Below, piece by piece: positions 1 to 5,083 of a DNA stretch of 7,073 nucleotides (positions within the stretch are counted from its first letter, which is position 1; every line of letters starts with the position of its first letter). The notes under the pieces were generated by a model that had not been told where the DNA came from, searched no databases, and saw only the letters and a program-made list of their open reading frames with translations. Made by a program: the position numbers and the translations under genes. Source of the stretch: an uncultured Eubacteriales bacterium (GTDB lineage Bacteria > Bacillota > Clostridia > Christensenellales > CAG-138); assembly GCA_900549955.1 (NCBI GenBank), contig URQH01000037.1:1-7073 (forward strand), written 5' to 3'.

Positions 1-170
1 CGGCAGGGGGAAAAGCGCGGCGCGGGGAGCGGGCGGGGAAAAACTTCTCCCCGGCGGCGGGCGCGGGGAGCGGCGGGGGAAAGCGCGGCGCGGGGAGCGG
101 GGGGCAAAACTTCTCCCCCGGCGGCAGGGCGCGGGGAGCGACGGGGGAAAGCGCGGGCGCGGGGAGCGGG
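1..170. repeat. G-rich imperfect tandem repeat, ~68-bp period
   Basis: The motif GCGCGGGGAGC occurs at 20, 61, 88, 129 and 157, giving alternating steps of 41 and 27-28 bp. This is a ~68-bp unit holding two copies of the motif. A second landmark, CTTCTCCCC, recurs at 44 and 110. In the first unit CGGGGAG (23-29) can pair with CTCCCCG (47-53). The + strand of 133-170 also fits a four-tract G-quadruplex pattern (tracts at 133, 143, 155, 161 and 168, loops of 3-7 nt). I see no gene here; the repeat may continue beyond the left edge. Confidence 0.7.
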
Positions 171-190
171 CGGCGCCAAAGGGCGGGAAA

Positions 191-220
191 ACATGAAACT
201 TTCATTAAAATCTCGTGAAA
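191..220 (+). promoter_or_regulatory. AT-rich island with 13-bp palindrome, possible promoter/operator region of the small membrane protein gene
   Basis: This is the only AT-rich patch in the first 300 bases. It contains the odd-centred perfect palindrome ATGAAA-C-TTTCAT (193-205) followed by TTAAAAT (205-211), which resembles a -10 box. A second candidate is the extended -10 sequence TGCTATGCT (245-253). Neither has a convincing -35 box, so the promoter is inferred from base composition and position about 90-115 nt before the start codon. Confidence 0.25.
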
Positions 221-307
221 ACGGCCCTGCGGCGGGCGCTGATGTGCTATGCTGTTGCCGTGCCCCGTGCGGCACGCCCATTTGAAACATCCATGGGAGG
301 AACCGCC

Positions 308-514
308 ATGCTTCGCGTATTGACCTGGCCGTTTCGCGCCGTTTGGCGCCTGTTGGGCTTCCTGCTCGCCGCCGCCGGCAAGCTGCTTTCGCTGCTGATC
401 GGGCTGGCGCTGACCGTGCTGGGGGTGGTGCTCACCGGCACGCTCATCGGCGCCGGGCTGGGCATCCCGCTGGCGATCCTCGGCGTGCTGACGATGATCC
501 GCGCGCTGTTCTGA
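308..514 (+). CDS. small two-helix membrane protein, hypothetical (68 aa)
   Basis: A 68-residue, very hydrophobic protein of unknown function. The start at 308 is chosen because GGAGG lies at 296-300, seven bases upstream; in-frame ATGs further upstream (215, 293) have no such site. Residues 1-20 look like an amphipathic or interfacial segment with W7, R10 and R14. Two membrane segments follow at about 27-46 and 48-64, joined by a short Gly/Thr turn, and the chain ends in a Gly-Ile-Pro-Leu stretch and MIRALF. Short proteins with this layout (basic N-terminus, two glycine-rich helices, GIPL, terminal R-x-L-F) occur as uncharacterised membrane proteins in many bacteria; that likeness is from memory. 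The gene stands alone on the + strand, convergent with the DUF421/DUF4363 operon, and ends at the hairpin at 613-652. Confidence 0.65.
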   Translation: MLRVLTWPFRAVWRLLGFLLAAAGKLLSLLIGLALTVLGVVLTGTLIGAGLGIPLAILGVLTMIRALF

Positions 515-612
515 GCCGGGCGCGCGCCGTCCCGGCTTGGGGCGCGGCGGCTACCGTGCAGGACAAGGGCGTTCCGATCGGCATGCCGGTATGGCGGCGC
601 GCCGGACGCGAC

Positions 613-652
613 AAAACGGGGCCGGCCGGGCATTTGCCCGGCCGGCCCTTTT
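613..652. terminator. bidirectional intrinsic terminator
   Basis: A perfect 13-bp G/C stem (619-631 with 636-648) encloses the four-base loop ATTT. TTTT follows on the + strand (649-652), and AAAA at 613-616 gives the matching T run on the minus strand. It therefore can stop transcription of the small membrane protein gene from the left and of the DUF421/DUF4363 operon from the right. Its position between two convergent genes supports this role. Confidence 0.85.
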
Positions 653-671
653 GGGTGGAACATGGAGCGCG

Positions 672-1025
672 GCGAATGGCGGCTACAGCAGCGCGTCCCA
701 CTGGAACATCTCGATCGAGCGCAGGTGCTCCACCGCGGCGCGCGCCCGGCGCGGGGCGCGGAGAGCGGGCGGCGGCTACAGCAGCGCGTCCCACTGGAAC
801 ATCTCGATCGAGCGCAGGTGCTCCACCGCGGCGCGCGCCCGGCGCGGGGCGCGGAGAGCGGGCGGCAGCTACAGCAGCGCGTCCCACTGGAACATCTCGA
901 TCGAGCGCAGGTGCTCCACCGCGGCGCGCGCCCGGCGCGGGGCGCGGAGAGCGAATGGCGGCTACAGCAGCGCGTCCCACTGGAACATTTCGATCGAGCG
1001 CAGGTGCTCCACCGCGGCGCGCGCC
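672..1025. repeat. 93-bp tandem repeat, ~3.8 copies, carrying the 3' end of the DUF4363 gene
   Basis: Copies begin at about 681, 774, 867 and 960, exactly 93 bp apart. The first two are identical over the full unit. The third differs only at its first base and near its last bases. The copy at 960-1025 is inside the DUF4363 gene and differs by one synonymous change (GAA for GAG). Read on the minus strand, each unit holds the last ~20 DUF4363 codons and the TAG stop, then a ~28-bp G/C-rich spacer. The spacer can fold into a 7-bp stem (741-747 with 754-760 in the first copy). Because 93 is a multiple of three, the frame is kept across copies. The flank GCGAATGGC occurs both at the outer edge (672-680) and at 951-959, as expected if one ancestral gene end was amplified in tandem. 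Confidence 0.95.
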
Positions 1026-1342
1026 GTGCGCAGCGTACCGCGCAGCGTCTGCGCGTCCGCCGCAGGATCGATCAACCGCACGGCCAGCGCCATTTCGTCC
1101 ACCGCGTCATGGCTGAGGAACAGCCGCAGCGCGACGGCCGCCCGCTCCGTATGCTGTTGCAGCCGGGCGGCTTCCCGTTGCAGCGCGGCCGCGTCGCCGG
1201 CCTCGGCGGCCTCGGCGGCGGCATCGATCGCCGCAAGCGCCTCCTGTGAAAAGCGGCTGAGATAGTGGGACGGAAACAAAAACAGCGCCAGTAGGCCCAG
1301 GATGATCAGGCACGTGCAGATGCGCTTGACGGTATTGTACAT
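962..1342 (-). CDS. DUF4363 family membrane-anchored protein
   Basis: A 126-residue protein with one N-terminal membrane segment (about residues 9-28, after MYNTVKRICT). A predicted helical domain facing outward follows, rich in Ala and Glu (33-75), then the stretch FLSHDAVDEMALAV (75-88) and a C-terminal helix ending FQWDALL. Length, anchor and the F-x-x-H-x-x-x-D-E stretch fit the DUF4363 family, whose function is not known; genes of this family commonly follow DUF421 genes in Clostridia. The start is supported by GGAGGAGGAG at 1354-1345, a strong ribosome binding site. The gene lies 94 bp behind the DUF421 gene on the same strand, so it is probably in one operon. Oddly, its last 20 codons and stop are repeated three more times downstream. 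Family assignment is by motif memory and gene context. Confidence 0.8.
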   Translation of the reverse strand: MYNTVKRICTCLIILGLLALFLFPSHYLSRFSQEALAAIDAAAEAAEAGDAAALQREAARLQQHTERAAVALRLFLSHDAVDEMALAVRLIDPAADAQTLRGTLRTARAAVEHLRSIEMFQWDALL

Positions 1343-1436
1343 GGCTCCTCCTCCGGCCCCCGTTCGCAGCGGGGGCGTGTTGTCGTCAGGGATGCACCGC
1401 GAACGCCGGGCGTCCCCCTTACGGGCCGGGCGCGGC

Positions 1437-2159
1437 TTACGGATCGGGCGCGGCGCCGGTCGCCTGCGTAAGCACGCGCGAGCCGCTGCGCGCGCGCGTC
1501 TGGGCGCGCAGCGTCCCGTCCGGCGAGAGCGACAGGTAGAACACGTTTTGCACCGCGCCGGCGCCCATGCCGGCCAGCCGGTCGCGCACCCAGGCCGCGG
1601 TCAGCCCGCAGGCGCGGACGGTGGACATGCAGAGCTCCCCGTCCAGCACGAGCATGTAGGACAGGCGCGCCTCCTCCGGCGGCAGGCCCAGGTCGCGTAG
1701 CGTGGGCGTCTGGCATTCGCCGCGCTGCAGGATGCTCATCGTGCCGTTCGTCTCCAGGATGGCATAGGCCACATTTGCGATGTCGAACACGTCCTTGGCG
1801 CGCAGCTGGTCCATCAGGTCGGTCACGGTGTAGTTGGCGCGGCGCATGGACTCCTCCTGCAGCACGCCGTCCGCCACCAGCACGACCGGGTTGCCGCACA
1901 CGATCCGCCGCGCGGACGCGCTCTTGAGGCAGACGTAGGTGATGAAGGTCTGCATCAGGTACAGCGCGAAGATCGGCACCACGCTGTAGACCAGCGGGAT
2001 GCTCGTGTCCGCGATGGCGCACGAGGCGAGGTCCGCGATCATCAGCGTCATCAGCAGATCGAAAGGCTGCAGGTCGGACACCTGGCGCTTGCCGGTCAGG
2101 CGCAGCACTGCGAACACCAGCACGTATAACAGGCATGCTCTCAAAAACAGTATCAGCAT
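1437..2159 (-). CDS. DUF421 / YetF family membrane protein
   Basis: A 240-residue protein of the YetF (DUF421) family. Three membrane segments lie at about residues 2-20, 35-52 and 54-77. The family's signature follows the first helix as LRLTGKRQVSDLQPFDL (19-35), with IADLAS at 41-46. The rest is the cytosolic YetF domain: GNPVVLVADG (89-98), a D-L-x-x-x-L-R segment (114-120), AYAILETNGT (131-140) and a C-terminal piece with VFYLSLSPDG (206-215). YetF proteins of Bacillus have been linked to spores and to cell-envelope or redox functions, but the biochemical role is unsettled. The start at 2159 fits the family, whose members begin right at the first helix; an in-frame ATG at 2192 would add 11 residues. 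Neither has a clear ribosome binding site. DUF4363 lies downstream in the same direction. A G-tract sequence sits upstream of the start. Confidence 0.88.
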   Translation of the reverse strand: MLILFLRACLLYVLVFAVLRLTGKRQVSDLQPFDLLMTLMIADLASCAIADTSIPLVYSVVPIFALYLMQTFITYVCLKSASARRIVCGNPVVLVADGVLQEESMRRANYTVTDLMDQLRAKDVFDIANVAYAILETNGTMSILQRGECQTPTLRDLGLPPEEARLSYMLVLDGELCMSTVRACGLTAAWVRDRLAGMGAGAVQNVFYLSLSPDGTLRAQTRARSGSRVLTQATGAAPDP

Positions 2160-2221
2160 ACCGATAGCGTTTGCAGCGGACGCGCGCGGCATACATCGGA
2201 CGCGCAAAATAGCGCGGTCAG

Positions 2222-2240
2222 CCCGCCCCGCGCCCCTCCC
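2222..2240 (-). promoter_or_regulatory. putative G-quadruplex in the DUF421 leader
   Basis: On the minus strand the bases read GGG-A-GGGG-CGC-GGGG-C-GGG, four G tracts with loops of 1, 3 and 1 nt, a tight canonical G-quadruplex pattern. It lies 62 bp upstream of the DUF421 start on the sense strand, so it would be in the mRNA leader if transcription begins further upstream. Folding and any effect on expression are inference; the general G/C richness of the region raises the chance of such a motif by coincidence. Confidence 0.4.
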
Positions 2241-2419
2241 GCGCGCTGCCCCTTCCCTCGTCCCTGCCGATTGCACGCCGCGTCCTCCCACGCCGTCCTG
2301 CCCCGTCCCGCGCCGCTCCTTCCCGCGCCCCTACCGCCCGCTGCCCCCTCCCGCGCCGTTTCCCGCCGGGGCGGGGCGAAGGGGATGGGAATGCCTGGGA
2401 ATATATTATCGTTAACCGC

Positions 2420-2448
2420 TTGACAAGCCCTTGCCGCCTTGATACAAT
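2420..2448 (+). promoter_or_regulatory. sigma-A type promoter of the lacI-family gene
   Basis: TTGACA at 2420-2425 matches the -35 consensus fully. TACAAT at 2443-2448 matches the -10 consensus in five of six positions. The spacer is exactly 17 bp. The expected start point is near 2455, giving a leader of about 57 nt before the ATG at 2512. It is the best promoter in the window and probably serves the regulator and possibly the whole transporter operon. Confidence 0.88.
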
Positions 2449-2454
2449 ACTTAC

Positions 2455-2480
2455 CGGAAACGTTACCGGCAACGTTTTCG
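2455..2480. promoter_or_regulatory. two adjacent LacI-type operators over the transcription start
   Basis: Site 1 is CGGAAACGTTACCG (2455-2468), and 2454-2469 is a 16-bp palindrome with a single mismatched pair. Site 2 is 2467-2480; its reverse complement is CGAAAACGTTGCCG, matching site 1 at 12 of 14 positions. Both centre on the CpG typical of LacI/GalR-family operators, with centres 12 bp apart. They overlap the expected transcription start, so a bound repressor would block initiation. The simplest reading is self-repression by the product of the gene at 2512; a CcpA-type cre role is possible but matches its consensus less well. Confidence 0.75.
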
Positions 2481-2511
2481 ATCCCTTTCGACAGTCAGGT
2501 TCAAAATAACG

Positions 2512-3519
2512 ATGGATGCGCGTATCACAATTAAAGAAATTGCCCAGCTGTCTGGCGTCGCCATCAGCACGGTGTCGCGCGTGCTCAACAAGCGACCCGA
2601 CGTCAACGAGGCGACCCGTGAGCGCGTGATGGAGGTCATCCGCCGCGTCGGATACGAGCCCAACAGCAACGCCAAGCACCTCAAGCAGCTGTCGACCGAG
2701 TCGGTCGCGGTCATCGTGCGCGGCGCGAACAACCTGTTCTTTTCCGGCATCATCGAGCGCCTGCAGCGCCGCATTGAGCGGACGGGGCTGCGCTTTCTGC
2801 CGTATTATATCGACGAAAGCGAGGACGAAGTGCTGTATGCCCAGCGCGTGTATGCCGAGCGCAAGGTGCGCGGCATCATCTTCCTCGGCGGCTATCACGG
2901 CGCGTGCGACGAGCAGCTGCGGGCGCTGCCGGTGCCGTGCGTGTTCTCCACGGTCAACGCCGCGGCGTCGGGCGCGGAAAACGTGTCCAGCGTCAGCGTG
3001 GACGACCGGCAGGGCGCGCGCCGCGCGGTGGACTACCTGTTCGACTGCGGGCACACGGAGATCCTCGTGCTCGGCGGCGAGACGGAGGGCTGGAACACGG
3101 CGGAGCAGCGTTACCGCGGCGTGTGCGACAGCTTCCTGGCCCACGGCCGCAAGCTGGAGCCGGAGCGGTACCTCGTGTCGGCGTTTTCCTTTGCGTCCGC
3201 TTACGACGCGATCCGCACCTACCGCGGCGCGCCCTACACGGCCGTGTTCGCCATGTCGGACACGATGGCCATCGGCGCGGCGCGCGCGCTCTGCGACATG
3301 GGGCTGCGCGTGCCGGAGGACGTCTCCCTCATCGGGTACGACGGCATCGAGCTGGCCTCTTACTACGAGCCGGTGCTCGCCACGATGCGCCAGCCGCAGG
3401 AGACGCTGGCGGACAAGAGCGTCGAGCTGCTGCTGTCCGGCATGAGGCACCCGGGCCGGCACATCCTGCTGGAGACGGAGCTGATCCCGGGCACGTCCGT
3501 GGCGCGGTGCCACTCGTAA
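2512..3519 (+). CDS. LacI/GalR-family transcriptional repressor
   Basis: A 335-residue regulator, the usual family length. The N-terminal helix-turn-helix is at residues 6-26 (TIKEIAQLSGV, then STVSRVLN), with the hinge at about 47-60 (GYEPNSNAKHLK). The periplasmic-binding-protein-like sensor domain follows: ESVAVIV (63-69), SVSVDDRQGARRAVDYL (161-177), GHTEILVLGG (180-189), AVFAMSDTMAIGAA (244-257) and VPEDVSLIGYDG (267-278). This last motif set is diagnostic of sugar-responsive LacI members. The start at 2512 lacks a strong ribosome binding site (only CAGG at 2496-2499), which may keep expression low. It precedes a sugar ABC importer on the same strand and has paired operators in its own promoter, so it likely represses itself and, by read-through, the importer until a sugar ligand binds. 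The ligand is not predictable here. Confidence 0.93.
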   Translation: MDARITIKEIAQLSGVAISTVSRVLNKRPDVNEATRERVMEVIRRVGYEPNSNAKHLKQLSTESVAVIVRGANNLFFSGIIERLQRRIERTGLRFLPYYIDESEDEVLYAQRVYAERKVRGIIFLGGYHGACDEQLRALPVPCVFSTVNAAASGAENVSSVSVDDRQGARRAVDYLFDCGHTEILVLGGETEGWNTAEQRYRGVCDSFLAHGRKLEPERYLVSAFSFASAYDAIRTYRGAPYTAVFAMSDTMAIGAARALCDMGLRVPEDVSLIGYDGIELASYYEPVLATMRQPQETLADKSVELLLSGMRHPGRHILLETELIPGTSVARCHS

Positions 3520-3561
3520 ACCCCGCCCTGCCGGCACATACTATCTTTCATGCGGCGACAC

Positions 3562-3578
3562 GCGCGGCCGGGCCGCGC
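3562..3578. other. 17-bp perfect G/C palindrome between regulator and binding-protein genes
   Basis: GCGCGGCCGGGCCGCGC is self-complementary around its middle G and can form a short, very stable hairpin. It lies in the 89-bp gap after the repressor stop, 15 bp before the AAGGAGG of the binding-protein gene. It has no following T run, so it is not a standard terminator. It could be a transcript-stabilising 5' hairpin after processing, or a pause site. No clear promoter is visible in the gap. Confidence 0.45.
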
Positions 3579-3608
3579 TTCGCATAAATTATCAAGGAGG
3601 AAACAGAA

Positions 3609-4949
3609 ATGAAGAAGGTTTTGGCACTGGTTCTGATGGTGGCCATGGCGTTCTCCGTGGTTGCCTGCACCCCCGACAACGGCGGCACTGAGCCCACGCA
3701 GGCGCCGTCTACCGACGGCACGACGCCGACGGAAGCCCCGTCCACGGAGGCGACCGGCTCGGTTTACTATCTCAACTTCAAGCCCGAGGCGGACGCCGCG
3801 TGGCAGGCGCTGGCCCAGGAGTACACCGAGGCGACCGGCGTGGAAGTCAAGGTCGTGACCGCGGCTTCCGGCACGTACAGCGAGACGCTGACCGCCGAGA
3901 TGGACAAGAGCTCCATGCCGACGCTGTTCCAGTGCGGCAACCAGGCGGGCCTCGACACGTGGGGCGACTACTGCTATGACCTCACGGACACCGCCGTCTA
4001 CAAGGAGATGACCACGGACGACTTCAACCTGTTCGGCGAGAACGGCGAAGTCTACTGCATCGGCTACTGCTACGAGTCCTTCGGCATCATCGTCAACAAG
4101 GCGCTGCTGGCCGAGGCCGGCTATGAGCTGTCCGACATCACGAACTTCGAGAGCCTGAAGGCCGTCGCCGAAGACATCACCGCCCGCAAGGACGAGCTGG
4201 GCTTCGCGGCGTTCACCTCCGCCGGCCTCGACGGTTCCTCCAGCTGGCGCTTCAGCGGGCACCTCGCCAACATGCCGCTCTACTACGAGTTCCGTGACGA
4301 CGGCGTGACCAGCCAGCCCGCGACGATCACCGGCAAGTACCTCGACAACTACAAGGCGATCTGGGACCTCTACGTGAACAACAGCACCTGCACGCCGGCC
4401 GAGCTGACCGTCAAGACGGGCGACGAGTCCGAGGCGGAGTTTGGCGAGGGCAAGGCCGTGTTCTTCCAGAACGGTTCCTGGGAGTACGCGAACCTGGTCG
4501 ACAAGTTCGGCATGAACCCGGATGACCTGGCCATGATCCCGATCTACATCGGCGTGGACGGCGAGGAGAACGCGGGCCTGTGCTCCGGCACCGAGAACTG
4601 CTGGGCGGTCAACGCCAAGGCGGCTCCCGAGGACATCCAGGCGACGCTCGACTTCATGTACTGGGTCGTGACGAGCGAGTCCGGCACGAAGATGATGGCC
4701 GAGCAGTTCGGGCCCTGCCCGTTCAAGAGCGCTGTGGAGCCTGAGAACGTGTTCTGCGCGCAGGCGGCCGAATATGCTGCCGAGGGCAAGTACACCGTGA
4801 CCTGGGCGTTCAACTACACGCCGAACGTGGACACGTGGCGCGCGGCCGTCGTCGCGGCGCTGACGCAGTACAGCGTGGGCGGCGGCTCCTGGGACGACGT
4901 GGTGACCGCGTTCGTCAACGGCTGGGCCACGCAGTACAACAACCAGTAA
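3609..4949 (+). CDS. carbohydrate ABC transporter substrate-binding lipoprotein
   Basis: A 446-residue extracellular solute-binding protein of the family 1 carbohydrate type (COG1653-like). Residues 1-19 are a signal peptide (MKK, then a hydrophobic core) and the lipobox is VVAC with the lipid-bearing Cys at 20. A Thr/Pro/Ser linker (21-50) with the near-repeat PTQAPST/PTEAPST tethers the domain. The binding fold begins at about 51 (VYYLNFKPEAD), with EYTEATGVEVKVV (71-83) and DKSSMPTLFQ (99-108) as family landmarks. Tyr and Trp residues around 118-156 and at 213, 291, 332, 352 and 410 suit sugar stacking. AAGGAGG at 3594-3600, eight bases before ATG, supports the start. The mature protein has nine cysteines (109, 122, 150, 154, 261, 325, 331, 370, 383), more than usual for this family. 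It delivers sugar to the two permeases encoded next. Confidence 0.95.
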   Translation: MKKVLALVLMVAMAFSVVACTPDNGGTEPTQAPSTDGTTPTEAPSTEATGSVYYLNFKPEADAAWQALAQEYTEATGVEVKVVTAASGTYSETLTAEMDKSSMPTLFQCGNQAGLDTWGDYCYDLTDTAVYKEMTTDDFNLFGENGEVYCIGYCYESFGIIVNKALLAEAGYELSDITNFESLKAVAEDITARKDELGFAAFTSAGLDGSSSWRFSGHLANMPLYYEFRDDGVTSQPATITGKYLDNYKAIWDLYVNNSTCTPAELTVKTGDESEAEFGEGKAVFFQNGSWEYANLVDKFGMNPDDLAMIPIYIGVDGEENAGLCSGTENCWAVNAKAAPEDIQATLDFMYWVVTSESGTKMMAEQFGPCPFKSAVEPENVFCAQAAEYAAEGKYTVTWAFNYTPNVDTWRAAVVAALTQYSVGGGSWDDVVTAFVNGWATQYNNQ

Positions 4950-4960
4950 ACATCCTGTGC

Positions 4961-5034
4961 GGAACCGGGGCGGGCAGGCCTGCCCGCCCCATTCCGGTTG
5001 ACGGATGGCGCAAGTCCTCCGTCAACCGGAATGG
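4961..5034 (+). promoter_or_regulatory. double hairpin between binding-protein and permease genes
   Basis: The first hairpin is a perfect 24-bp palindrome (4967-4978 with 4979-4990), extendable by GGAA/TTCC (4961-4964 with 4992-4995). The second has a perfect 17-bp stem (4989-5005 with 5018-5034) and a 12-base loop. They share bases 4989-4990 and compete further if the first is extended. AACCGG (4963-4968) can also pair with CCGGTT (4994-4999), an arm of the second hairpin, so alternative folds exist. No T run follows, which argues against a plain terminator. Such hairpins behind binding-protein genes commonly protect the upstream mRNA or limit read-through, raising the binding protein over the permeases; that role is inferred here. 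Confidence 0.75.
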
Positions 5035-5083
5035 CATCACGCACCACGAACCCACAACCCCATACCGCGCAAAGGAGGACGCC

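Larger units (their letters stand above)
2193..2511. other. divergent intergenic region between DUF421 and lacI-type genes
   Basis: This 319-bp stretch has no convincing gene. From about 2217 to 2385 it is strongly C-rich on the + strand (G-rich on the strand that would be the DUF421 leader), with repeated CCCGCGCC-like words. From 2386 to 2460 it turns AT-richer, with the near direct repeat TGGGAATGCC/TGGGAATATA, the lacI-type promoter and operators. Open frames crossing it are low-complexity Arg/Pro/Ala readings of G/C-rich DNA. Confidence 0.7.

Noticed and set aside
672..1025. CRISPR array
   Set aside because: The repeats are head-to-tail without unique spacers, the 93-bp unit is too long, and part of it is coding sequence.
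537..1265. Long + strand open frames across the 93-bp repeats, encoding 31-residue tandem repeats
   Set aside because: The repeats stay open in several frames because the unit is a multiple of three and G/C rich. The minus-strand DUF4363 frame has a strong ribosome binding site, a membrane segment and a family match, while the + strand readings are Arg/Ala-rich and run antisense to it without a good start site.
2218..3537. Long minus-strand open frame antisense to the lacI-type gene
   Set aside because: It is an Arg/Ala/His-rich mirror reading of a well-supported repressor gene, typical of high-GC DNA, with no family features or ribosome binding site.
4961..5034. Classical intrinsic terminator
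   Set aside because: Stems are strong but no T run follows either hairpin, and the permease genes that need the same transcript lie just downstream.
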